A stretch of 64,000 bases of DNA, taken from contig SSSZ01000030.1 in the NCBI GenBank assembly GCA_009469675.1, forward strand, positions 186,001-250,000, read 5' to 3'. Of this stretch, positions 56,484 to 64,000 are shown piece by piece. This DNA is from Azonexaceae bacterium (GTDB taxonomy: Bacteria; Pseudomonadota; Gammaproteobacteria; Burkholderiales; Rhodocyclaceae). The notes below the pieces were generated by a model. That model ran no database searches, was not told where the DNA came from, and saw only the letters and a program-made list of their open reading frames with translations. The position numbers and the translations under genes were made by a program. Position 1 is the stretch's first letter; each line of letters starts with the position of its first letter.

Positions 56484-58655
56484 ATGAAGGCCAAACAACG
56501 TTTTGTCATCGCCATCGTGATCCTGGGCCTCCTGATGACCGGCCCCTTCGTGGTTACGTCGCTGCTCGTCTGGCTCGACATGAAGGAATCCGAACGGACC
56601 ATGCTGACCGGTCTCCTGCTGTCGCGCCTACCCATCGGCACGATGATGACGGTCTTTGGATTCGTCGTCGGCGTCGGCATATTGCACAAGCTCTTCAAAC
56701 AGTATGTCGAAGGCCTGCTACGCATGTCGGAAACCCTGCGCATGATGTTGAGCGCCAACCGCAATTTCCGGGTGGCCCTCGACGGCCCGCCGGAGGTCCA
56801 GCAACTGGCCCGGGCCGCCAACGACCTCGCCCAGCAGCGGGACGAACTGCTCGACGACGTCGATGCCCAGATCGCCCGGGCCAAAGCCTCGGTGGAAGAG
56901 GAAAAGAACCGCCTGGCGGCGCTTATGTCGGAACTGGCCCAGGCCGTCGTCGTCTGCAATCTCGATGGCCGCATCCTGCTCTACAACAACCGCGCCCGGT
57001 TGCAGTTCAAGGCTCTGGCCCAGGGGCCGACGTCGGTGGCTGGCGGGGCGTTGATCGGCCTGGGGCGTTCGATCTTCTCGATCCTGGAAAAAAGCCAGGT
57101 CACCCACGCCCTTGAAGTCATCAGCCAACGGCTCGCCAACGGCAAGTCGGCGATGTCCAATTTCATCACTACCACCCGTGGCGGCCATCTGCTGCGGGTC
57201 CAGATGGTGCCGGTCCAGGCCGCCGCGGCGGCCGAGGGGGAGGAGAGGGCGATCACCGGCTACGTGCTCACCGTCGAAAACATCACCCGCAGCATCGAGC
57301 AGGAAGCCCGCCGGGACCAGGTGCTGCATTCCCTTACCGAAGGCAGCCGTGCTTCCCTCGGCAACCTGCGGGCGGCGGTGACCAACCTCATCGACTACCC
57401 CGACATGGAGGCCGAACTACGGGAGCGCTTCGTCCGGGTGGTGGATGAGGAGGCGGGGCGGATGAGCCAGCGCCTCGACCAGACCATGGCTGACTTTTCC
57501 GATTCCCTCAAGACCCGCTGGCCCCTGGAGGACGTGCTCGCCATCGACATCGTTGCCGCCGCCCAGCGCCGGGTCGAGGACAAGCTGCAACTCCCGAGCA
57601 AGACCGAGGAATTGAACGACGCCCTGTGGATCAAGGCCGACAGTTTTTCCCTCGTTTTCGCCATGGCCTTCCTGGCGGCCCGCCTGCAGGAGCATTACGA
57701 AATCCGCGAGTTGCGCTTTCGCCTCAGCGAAGAAGGGCGCTTCGCGTACCTCGACCTCATTTGGGCCGGCCATGCCATGTCGTCGGAAACCTTCTACACC
57801 TGGGAGATGGAGCCCATGCATCTGGCCGGAGAGACGACGCCCCTTACGCTGCGCGACGTGGTCGAGCGCCACGGCGGCGAGATTTGGTACCAGCGGGAAA
57901 AGGCCGCCCATCGGGCCTTCTTCCGCTTTGTCCTGCCCGTCGCGACGCCCGAGATCGAAACCGTCGACGTCGACGACAAGGCCCGGGCCAAAGGCCGCCC
58001 CGAATATTACGACTTCGATCTCTTCAAGTTCCAGGAAAATTCATCCATCGACCTCGACCGGCGTCTCTCGGATCTGGTCTATACGGTATTCGATACCGAA
58101 ACCACCGGCCTTGAGCCGTCGGTCGGCGACGAAATCATTCAGATCGGCGCAGTGCGCATCGTCAACAACCGCTTGCTGCGCCAGGAAATCTTCAACCAAC
58201 TGGTTGACCCCGAGCGCCCCTTGAAGCCCGAAAGCATTCCCATCCACGGCATTACCGACGACATGGTGCGGGGCCAGCCCACCATCGACCTCGTTCTGCC
58301 CGCCTTCCACGAGTTTTGCGAGGATACCGTGCTGATCGCCCACAACGCGGCCTTCGACATGCGTTTCCTCGAACTCAAGGAGGCGGACGCCGGCGTCCGC
58401 TTCGCCCAGCCTGTACTCGACACCCTGCTCCTGTCGGCGGTGGCCCATCCCAACCAGGAGTCCCACAAGCTCGACGCCATCGTCGAACGCCTGGGAATCA
58501 ACATCGAAACCCGGCACAACGCCCTCGACGATTCGCTGGCCACCGCCGAGGTTTTCCTCAAGCTGGTCCCGCTCCTGGCCGACAAGGGCATCATCACCCT
58601 GCGCCAGGCCCTGGAAGCGTCGGAAAAGACCTACTACGCTCGGATCAAGTATTGA
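56484..58655 (+). CDS. Degenerate sensor kinase fused to a DEDDh 3'-5' exonuclease
   Basis: Fusion of 723 aa. Two membrane helices (8-30 and 49-68) and a HAMP-like coil are followed by a PAS domain (about 150-270). A kinase-like region (270-490) has neither the H-box His nor N, G boxes. The C-terminal part (530-715) is an epsilon-like exonuclease with D537-T-E539 (VFDTETTGL), H620-NAAF-D625 and H678/D683. All four catalytic acidic/His positions are present, so the nuclease should be active. It tethers a nuclease to the membrane under sensory control. The next gene starts 2 nt later. Confidence 0.88.
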   Translation: MKAKQRFVIAIVILGLLMTGPFVVTSLLVWLDMKESERTMLTGLLLSRLPIGTMMTVFGFVVGVGILHKLFKQYVEGLLRMSETLRMMLSANRNFRVALDGPPEVQQLARAANDLAQQRDELLDDVDAQIARAKASVEEEKNRLAALMSELAQAVVVCNLDGRILLYNNRARLQFKALAQGPTSVAGGALIGLGRSIFSILEKSQVTHALEVISQRLANGKSAMSNFITTTRGGHLLRVQMVPVQAAAAAEGEERAITGYVLTVENITRSIEQEARRDQVLHSLTEGSRASLGNLRAAVTNLIDYPDMEAELRERFVRVVDEEAGRMSQRLDQTMADFSDSLKTRWPLEDVLAIDIVAAAQRRVEDKLQLPSKTEELNDALWIKADSFSLVFAMAFLAARLQEHYEIRELRFRLSEEGRFAYLDLIWAGHAMSSETFYTWEMEPMHLAGETTPLTLRDVVERHGGEIWYQREKAAHRAFFRFVLPVATPEIETVDVDDKARAKGRPEYYDFDLFKFQENSSIDLDRRLSDLVYTVFDTETTGLEPSVGDEIIQIGAVRIVNNRLLRQEIFNQLVDPERPLKPESIPIHGITDDMVRGQPTIDLVLPAFHEFCEDTVLIAHNAAFDMRFLELKEADAGVRFAQPVLDTLLLSAVAHPNQESHKLDAIVERLGINIETRHNALDDSLATAEVFLKLVPLLADKGIITLRQALEASEKTYYARIKY

Positions 58656-58657
58656 CC

Positions 58658-59728
58658 ATGGGGCTTGCCTCGGACTTCCGGCTGCCCTGCGGCGAGGTCG
58701 AAGCGATCGCCGCCGCGGCCGACCGGGTTGAATCGGTGGATCAGGCCGCCGCCTGCGCCAAGGAGATCACCGCCCTGGTCGCCGGGTTGACGGCGTCCGG
58801 CCTGAGCGGCAGCCTCCTGTGCACCCTGGTCTCCCAGCTCAACGACCGGCTGAGCAACCGTGTCATCGAACTCACGGCCCGCGCCCACCGCCTGCCGTCG
58901 GTCCCCTGGTGCTGGCTGGCCCTGGGTTCCCAGGGGCGGTTCGAGCAAACCTTCATCACCGACCAGGACAACGGACTCATCTTCAGCGCCTCCGACAGCC
59001 AGGAATCGGAAGCGCTGCGCCAGCTTTTCCTACCTTTTGCCCAGGCCGTCAATCGCAACCTCGACCACTGCGGTTTTACCTTCTGCCACGGCGAAATCAT
59101 GGCGGGCAACCCGAAGTGGTGCCTGTCCCTGGAGGAATGGCAACTCCAGTTCATTGAATGGGTGCGCCGGCCGGATCCCATGGCGCTCATGCACGCCACC
59201 ATCTTCTTCGACCTGCGGCCCATGTACGGCGACCTCGCCCTGGGCGAGAGGTTGCGCAATCTCATCCTGGCGCTGACCAAGGACACGCCGGCCTTTCTTC
59301 ACCTGATGGGCGCCAACGCGCTGCAGGCCCAGCCCCCCCTCGGTCTCCTGGGTTCGGTGGTCACCGAGGCTGGCGAACACGGCGACCAGGTGGACCTGAA
59401 AAAATATGGCGCCCGGGTCTTTGTCGACGCGGCCCGCATCTTTGCCCTGGGAACCGGCGTCCGGGCCGTCGAAACCCGCGAGCGGCTGGCCGAGGCCGGG
59501 CCGGCCGTGGGCCTGCGCGATGTCGAGATCCGCGCCGCCCAGGACGCCCTGTCGCACCTCCTGCGCTTTCGCCTGGCCAAGCAGGCGGCGGTCTTGGCGG
59601 CCGGGGGGCTGCCCCACCACGGGGTCGATCCGGAGGAGTTGCACGAACTCGATCAGGCGATACTTCGCGAATGCTTGCGCCAGGGCAAACGTTTGCAGCA
59701 GCGGCTCAAGTTAAACTATGGACTTTAG
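58658..59728 (+). CDS. DUF294 nucleotidyltransferase-like protein without sensor domains
   Basis: Protein of 356 aa with a GlnD/GlnE-type nucleotidyltransferase domain (LALGSQGRFEQTFITDQDNG, residues about 85-106) and the DUF294 C-terminal helical domain. The same pair in the next gene is preceded by cNMP and CBS domains. The metal-binding D-x-D is kept as DQD. The target is unknown. I chose ATG 58658, two bases after the exonuclease stop. Confidence 0.85.
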   Translation: MGLASDFRLPCGEVEAIAAAADRVESVDQAAACAKEITALVAGLTASGLSGSLLCTLVSQLNDRLSNRVIELTARAHRLPSVPWCWLALGSQGRFEQTFITDQDNGLIFSASDSQESEALRQLFLPFAQAVNRNLDHCGFTFCHGEIMAGNPKWCLSLEEWQLQFIEWVRRPDPMALMHATIFFDLRPMYGDLALGERLRNLILALTKDTPAFLHLMGANALQAQPPLGLLGSVVTEAGEHGDQVDLKKYGARVFVDAARIFALGTGVRAVETRERLAEAGPAVGLRDVEIRAAQDALSHLLRFRLAKQAAVLAAGGLPHHGVDPEELHELDQAILRECLRQGKRLQQRLKLNYGL

Positions 59729-59756
59729 CCATTTTGAGTAGTAACAAGGAAGCATT

Positions 59757-61715
59757 GTGATTACCCAACAACAAGAGGCCTTGGGCCACACGGAACAGCA
59801 ACTGAGACAAGCCGGGAAACGCCGTATGGCGGGAGTCACCACCGGATTTCTCAAAAAACACGCCCCCTTCAACCGGATGACCGCCGAAGCGCTTGAGTTC
59901 GTGGCGGAACGGTCGCAGATGGCCTTTTACGCCGCCGGAACCGAAATTGTCGGTCCTGAGGACGGGCCGGTGGCGTATTTCTACATCGTCGAGTCGGGCA
60001 AGGTGCAGGCCCGCCAGGCCGGCGAGGTCACGGTGACCGAATATTCCATCCTCACCGTCGGCCCCGGGGAGAGCTTCCCCATCGGCGCAGTGACGGCCAG
60101 CCGGCCCTCCACCAATAGCTACACGGCCCTCGAGGACACCTTCTGCTACCTCCTGCCGGCCGACGACTTCATGGTCCTAATGACCACGAGTCCCGAATTC
60201 AACCTGTTCTGCACCCAGTACATCGCCAGCCTGCTCAACCAGTCGCGGCAACAACTGCAACTCCAGTTCGCCCAACGCGCCAGCGAGCAGCAGACCCTCA
60301 ATTCGCCGCTTTCCGCCATCGGCTCCCGTTCCCCCGTGGCGGTGGCGCCGGATACGTCGGTGCGCATCGCCCTCGAGACCATGTCCAAGGCCGATGTCGG
60401 CTCCCTCGTCATCGCCGACGGCGAAAGGCGGCCGGTGGGTATCTTCACCCGCTCCGACCTCCTCGACCGCGTCGTCCTTGCCGATCTTCCCCACGGCGAG
60501 CCGATCGGCAAAGCCATGTCCAAGGGTCCGTTTACCCTCGAAGAGCACGCTACGGCCTACGACGCCATGCTGGCCATGGCGACCAACGGCATTCGCCACG
60601 TGCTGGTGGTCGATGCCGAAGGCCGCCTGACCGGGGTGGTTTCCGAGCGCGACCTCTTCGCCCTGCAGCGCGTCGGCCTGCGCCAGATTCGCCAGGCCAT
60701 CGAATCGGCCTCCGATGTCGGCGCCCTGCAGCAGTCGGCGGCCGACGTCCGGCAACTGGCCTTCAACATGCTCGCCCAGGGGGTCGGGTCGGAGCAGCTC
60801 ACCCAGTTCATCTCGGCCCTCAACGATGCCCTGACCCGGCGCATCGTCGAACTCAATCTGGCCAACCACGATTTCCAGGGCGTCGATTGGTGCTGGCTGG
60901 CTTTCGGCTCGGAGGGCCGCGACGAGCAGACCTTCAGTACCGACCAGGATAACGGCATCGTCTTCCTCTACGACGATTTCCGCGACCATGATGAGCTGAA
61001 GCAGCGGTTCCTGGCCTTTGCCAAGGACGTCAACGACGACCTCGACCGCTGCGGCTTTCCGCTCTGCAAAGGCAACATCATGGCGAGCAACCCGCAGTGG
61101 TGCCTCTCCCTGGAAGAGTGGATGGACCAGTTCAGCAACTGGATTCGCGTACCCGAACCCGAGGCGCTGCTCAACGCCACCATTTTCTTCGATTTCCGGC
61201 CTCTATTCGGCAAGGCCCACCTGGCCGACCAGATGCGCCGCCACCTCCTCGGCCAGACCGCCGCTAACCCTGGCTTCCTGCGGGCCATGGCGCAGAACGC
61301 CCTGAACGTCGAGCCGCCCCTCGGCAAGTTCCGCGATTTCGTCACCGACCTGGAACCCGACCACCCGGGGAAGATCGACCTCAAGAAATACGGCTCCCGC
61401 ATCTTCGTCGACGTGGCCCGTATCTTCGCCCTCGCCACCGGCGTCCACAACACCAATTCCGTGCAGCGCCTGCGCATCGCCGCCCAGCGCCTCAACCTCA
61501 AGGCCGAGGACACCAACGCAGTGGTCGAGGCCATGCATTTCATCCAGTTGCTGCGCCTGCGCCACCAGCATCTCGAAGGCGAGCCGGGGCGTCAGGGCGA
61601 CAACCTGATCGATCCGGAACAGCTCAACGAACTCGACCGGCGCATTCTCAAGGAATCGTTCCGCCAGGCCCGCAAGCTGCAGCTCCGCCTCAAGCTCGAC
61701 TATCAGGTGGGCTGA
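59757..61715 (+). CDS. DUF294 nucleotidyltransferase with cNMP-binding and CBS domains
   Basis: Protein of 652 aa. A cyclic-nucleotide-binding fold (about 30-150), two CBS domains (about 185-300, with SVRIALETMSKADVGSLVI and HATAYDAMLAMATNGIRHVLV), the nucleotidyltransferase (LAFGSEGRDEQTFSTDQDNG, about 380-400) and the DUF294 C-terminal domain. It keeps all NTase motifs. It probably senses adenine nucleotides and modifies a partner. The start is GTG 59757 behind CAAGGA. It is a paralogue of the preceding gene. Confidence 0.9.
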   Translation: MITQQQEALGHTEQQLRQAGKRRMAGVTTGFLKKHAPFNRMTAEALEFVAERSQMAFYAAGTEIVGPEDGPVAYFYIVESGKVQARQAGEVTVTEYSILTVGPGESFPIGAVTASRPSTNSYTALEDTFCYLLPADDFMVLMTTSPEFNLFCTQYIASLLNQSRQQLQLQFAQRASEQQTLNSPLSAIGSRSPVAVAPDTSVRIALETMSKADVGSLVIADGERRPVGIFTRSDLLDRVVLADLPHGEPIGKAMSKGPFTLEEHATAYDAMLAMATNGIRHVLVVDAEGRLTGVVSERDLFALQRVGLRQIRQAIESASDVGALQQSAADVRQLAFNMLAQGVGSEQLTQFISALNDALTRRIVELNLANHDFQGVDWCWLAFGSEGRDEQTFSTDQDNGIVFLYDDFRDHDELKQRFLAFAKDVNDDLDRCGFPLCKGNIMASNPQWCLSLEEWMDQFSNWIRVPEPEALLNATIFFDFRPLFGKAHLADQMRRHLLGQTAANPGFLRAMAQNALNVEPPLGKFRDFVTDLEPDHPGKIDLKKYGSRIFVDVARIFALATGVHNTNSVQRLRIAAQRLNLKAEDTNAVVEAMHFIQLLRLRHQHLEGEPGRQGDNLIDPEQLNELDRRILKESFRQARKLQLRLKLDYQVG

Positions 61716-61718
61716 GCC

Positions 61719-62384
61719 ATGCTGAACTTGAAGAAGCTCCTGTTCGGCCGGGGCAGCGCTCCGGCCAAGCTCGCCGACGACGTGCGGGGCGCCCTCGAAG
61801 CCTGGCGCAAGCTGCCGGCCCCGCCCCTGGACGAGCCCCATTTCCATTCCCGCTACGTCGTCGTCGACGTCTCGGTCGCCGGCCTCGACGCCGAGGTCGA
61901 TGCCCTGCTCGGCATCGCTGCCGTGGCGGTCGTGCGGGGCGGGGTCGTACCGCCGGAGGAGGTGATTGCCATCGATTTTTCCGGGGAACTCGAAGCCGAT
62001 GCCTTCGACCGGCAACTCATGGCTTTTCTTGCCTTCATGGCCAAGGCGCCCCTGGTGAGCTATCGGGTGCCGCTGGTGCGGGCCTTTCTCGAACGGGCCT
62101 TCCGGGAACGCCTGGGCCTCGATTTCCAGCCCGACTGGATCGACCTGGCCTGGCTCCTGCCCGATCTCTTCAACGAACGCATCGACGGCATCGTGCCGCG
62201 GGACGCCTGGCTGGAAAGCTTTCACATTCCAGCCTCGCCGGGGCGCGATTCGGTGGTCAACGCCATCGCCCTGGCGCGGCTTCTGCAGGTGGCTCTGCCG
62301 CGAGCCGTCGAGCGGGAGGCCGACACGCCGGGCAAGGTGCTGGAAAAGGCCATGGCGCGGCGTCAGCTACGGCAAAGCGGCTGA
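61719..62384 (+). CDS. Catalytically degenerate DEDDh exonuclease homologue
   Basis: Protein of 221 aa of the same epsilon-like fold as the exonuclease domain at 58 kb. The first catalytic motif D-x-E is D50-V-S52 (VVVDVSVAGLD), the HNxxFD motif reads YRVPLV, and the last H...D is incomplete. It should therefore not cut DNA or RNA. It may be a binding or regulatory partner of the active enzyme. It starts 3 nt after the DUF294 gene and is followed after 6 nt by the symporter. Confidence 0.8.
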   Translation: MLNLKKLLFGRGSAPAKLADDVRGALEAWRKLPAPPLDEPHFHSRYVVVDVSVAGLDAEVDALLGIAAVAVVRGGVVPPEEVIAIDFSGELEADAFDRQLMAFLAFMAKAPLVSYRVPLVRAFLERAFRERLGLDFQPDWIDLAWLLPDLFNERIDGIVPRDAWLESFHIPASPGRDSVVNAIALARLLQVALPRAVEREADTPGKVLEKAMARRQLRQSG

Positions 62385-62390
62385 GGCCGG

Positions 62391-64000
62391 ATGTTGCCCA
62401 AGCTGAGCCGCCTCAACCGTTATTACCTCCTTTATGCAGGGGGGTTCGCCGCCTTCGTTTTTGTCCTTGCCGTCCTTGAGCGGCACGGCATGCCGGCGCG
62501 CTGGATCGGCTATTCCTTTCTCTTCTTCACCATCATCACCTATGCGCTCATAGGAATCTTCAGCCGCACCGCCGACGTTTCCGAATACTACGTCGCCGGG
62601 CGGCGGGTACCGGGCCTGCTCAACGGCATGGCCACCGGCGCCGACTGGATGAGCGCCGCCTCCTTTATCGGCCTGGCTGGCAGCCTCTATCTTTCGGGTT
62701 ACCAGGGGCTGGCTTTCGTCATCGGCTGGACCGGCGGCTTCGTTCTGGTGGCGTTGCTCCTGGCGCCCTATCTGCGGCGTTTCGGCGAATACACCATTCC
62801 CGATTTTCTCGGCGCTCGCTACGGCGGTACCGCGGTTCGGCTGGTGGCGGTGGGGGCGGCGATCCTGGCTTCCTTCGTCTACGTGGTCGCCCAGATCTAC
62901 GGGGTCGGCGTCATCACCAGCCGCTTCATCAACCTGCAGTTCGAGATCGGCGTCTTTGTCGGCCTCGCCGGCATCCTGGTGTGCTCCTTCCTGGGGGGTA
63001 TGCGGGCGGTGACCTGGACCCAGGTCGCCCAGTACGTGGTGATTATTATCGCCTACATGACGCCGGTCGCCCTGCTGGCTTACAAGGTCACCGGGATTCC
63101 CGTCCCCCAGGTCGTCTACGGGCACGTGTTGCAGGAAGTGACTCTGCTGGAGAAGCAATTGTTCGATCTGCCCGCCGAAATCGAAGCGCGGCGGCTCTTT
63201 CGCGAGCGCGCTGATCGCTACGCGGAGAAAATCGCCCGTCTTCCCCAATCGCTCAGCGAGGAAAGGGAGGCCCTGGCGGTTCGCATCGCCGAACTGAAGG
63301 CGGGCGATGCGCCCATGAGGGAAATCGTCCTGGTCGAAAAGCAGCGCCGCGAACTCCCCCACGATGTCGATCAGGCCAGGGCGCGCTGGGAGGCGGCGAT
63401 GTTCGCCTCCGCCGCCCGGGCCGAGCCGCCCATCCGCCACGCCGAGGCCTTTCCTGAAACCCCGGACGGCCTCTCGGTGCGGCAGCAGCAGATCAACTTC
63501 CTCGCGCTGGTCTTTTGCCTGACCATCGGCACCGCCGCCTTGCCCCACGTGCTGATGCGCTACTACACCACGCCGTCGGTCGAAGAAGCGCGCAACTCGG
63601 TATTCTGGTCGATCTTCTTCATCGCGCTCCTGTACATCACCGCGCCGGCCTACGCCGTCCTCGCCAAGTACGAGGTATTCACCCATCTGGCCGAGATCCC
63701 CATCGCCAAGCTGCCGGGCTGGGTTGCCGCCTGGACGAAGGTCGGCCTGGTTTCCATCGAGGACATCAACGGCGACGGGATACTCCAGCTCGCCGAGCTT
63801 TCCTTCAACCCCGACGTGATCGTTCTGGCGACGCCGGAAATCGCCGGCATGCCCTTCGTCGTCTCCGGCCTGGTGGCGGCGGGGGGGCTGGCGGCGGCCC
63901 TGTCCACCGCCGACGGCCTCTTGCTCACCATCACCAGCGCCTTGTCCCACGACCTCTACTATCGCATCGTCCGCCCCCAGGCCTCGACCCAACTCCGGCT
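62391..64000 (+). CDS. Na+/solute symporter, VC_2705 subfamily (ActP-like), 3' truncated
   Basis: SSS-family transporter; 536 residues are visible before the window ends. DVSEYYVAGRRVPG and GADWMSAASFIGLAG near the N-terminus and TIGTAALPHVLMRYYTT later are family blocks. A coiled-coil cytoplasmic insert of about 100 residues (about 255-345) separates the helices, which defines the VC_2705 type. It is likely an acetate or other monocarboxylate permease, by genomic context. ATG 62391 follows 6 nt after the preceding stop. Confidence 0.93.
   Translation, partial: MLPKLSRLNRYYLLYAGGFAAFVFVLAVLERHGMPARWIGYSFLFFTIITYALIGIFSRTADVSEYYVAGRRVPGLLNGMATGADWMSAASFIGLAGSLYLSGYQGLAFVIGWTGGFVLVALLLAPYLRRFGEYTIPDFLGARYGGTAVRLVAVGAAILASFVYVVAQIYGVGVITSRFINLQFEIGVFVGLAGILVCSFLGGMRAVTWTQVAQYVVIIIAYMTPVALLAYKVTGIPVPQVVYGHVLQEVTLLEKQLFDLPAEIEARRLFRERADRYAEKIARLPQSLSEEREALAVRIAELKAGDAPMREIVLVEKQRRELPHDVDQARARWEAAMFASAARAEPPIRHAEAFPETPDGLSVRQQQINFLALVFCLTIGTAALPHVLMRYYTTPSVEEARNSVFWSIFFIALLYITAPAYAVLAKYEVFTHLAEIPIAKLPGWVAAWTKVGLVSIEDINGDGILQLAELSFNPDVIVLATPEIAGMPFVVSGLVAAGGLAAALSTADGLLLTITSALSHDLYYRIVRPQASTQLR

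Overview
The window is about 64 kb of GC-rich, densely packed bacterial chromosome. The gene content points to a betaproteobacterium, most likely of the Rhodocyclales: an rnfABCDGE cluster, class 2 PyrD, Bpt/Aat transferases, FbpABC iron uptake, PrpE, class I fumarase, DUF1841, and an Acs locus with a CrbS-type symporter-kinase. This placement is inferred from gene content; there is no rRNA in the window to test it. I saw no tRNA, rRNA, CRISPR array or intact insertion sequence.

Layout. 1-2.0 kb: the 3' part of a GspE/PilB-type secretion ATPase and a FecR-domain protein. 2.1-6.3 kb: a minus-strand run nth - FIST - DUF1841 - MoxR ATPase - VWA protein. 6.3-7.8 kb: a PAS-PAS-GGDEF diguanylate cyclase. 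7.9-13.1 kb: the complete rnfABCDGE operon, with overlapping stop/start codons throughout. 13.1-20.1 kb: pyrD, a TIR-domain membrane protein, and a TolC-MacA-MacB export operon behind a palindromic operator. 20.1-22.8 kb: a hemerythrin protein behind an FNR/DNR-type palindrome, an imperfect inverted-repeat element, a CapA-like phosphoesterase and two unknowns.

22.9-27.8 kb is the accessory region. It holds an MmeI-like (type IIL) restriction-modification gene, an MNT/HEPN pair whose HEPN gene carries a frameshift, and a small unknown gene. Three direct copies of a roughly 50-70 bp repeat lie in it. Each copy reads as a sigma70-type promoter pointing into the next minus-strand gene.

27.8-33.4 kb: bpt, aat and a split ferric iron ABC transporter with a Fur-type site. 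33.5-39.9 kb: a fatty acyl-CoA ligase, an NlpC/P60 hydrolase, then acuI - response regulator - prpE for C3 acid metabolism. 39.9-47.0 kb: a YdcF protein and a menB-C-E-F-D operon (isochorismate to DHNA-CoA), notable in a betaproteobacterium. 47.2-50.7 kb: a second response regulator, paralogous to the first but with the phospho-acceptor lost, then fumarase and YqhA.

50.9-64 kb is the most system-like part: acsA, a structured leader with a small ORF and terminator, a small membrane protein, a symporter-histidine kinase (CrbS/MxtR type), a receiver-only regulator, a degenerate kinase fused to a DEDDh exonuclease, two DUF294 nucleotidyltransferases (one with cNMP and CBS sensor domains), a catalytically degenerate exonuclease homologue, and a VC_2705-type Na+/solute symporter cut by the window end. 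Together they look like an acetate-sensing and acetate-uptake module with an added nuclease/nucleotidyltransferase branch of unknown job.
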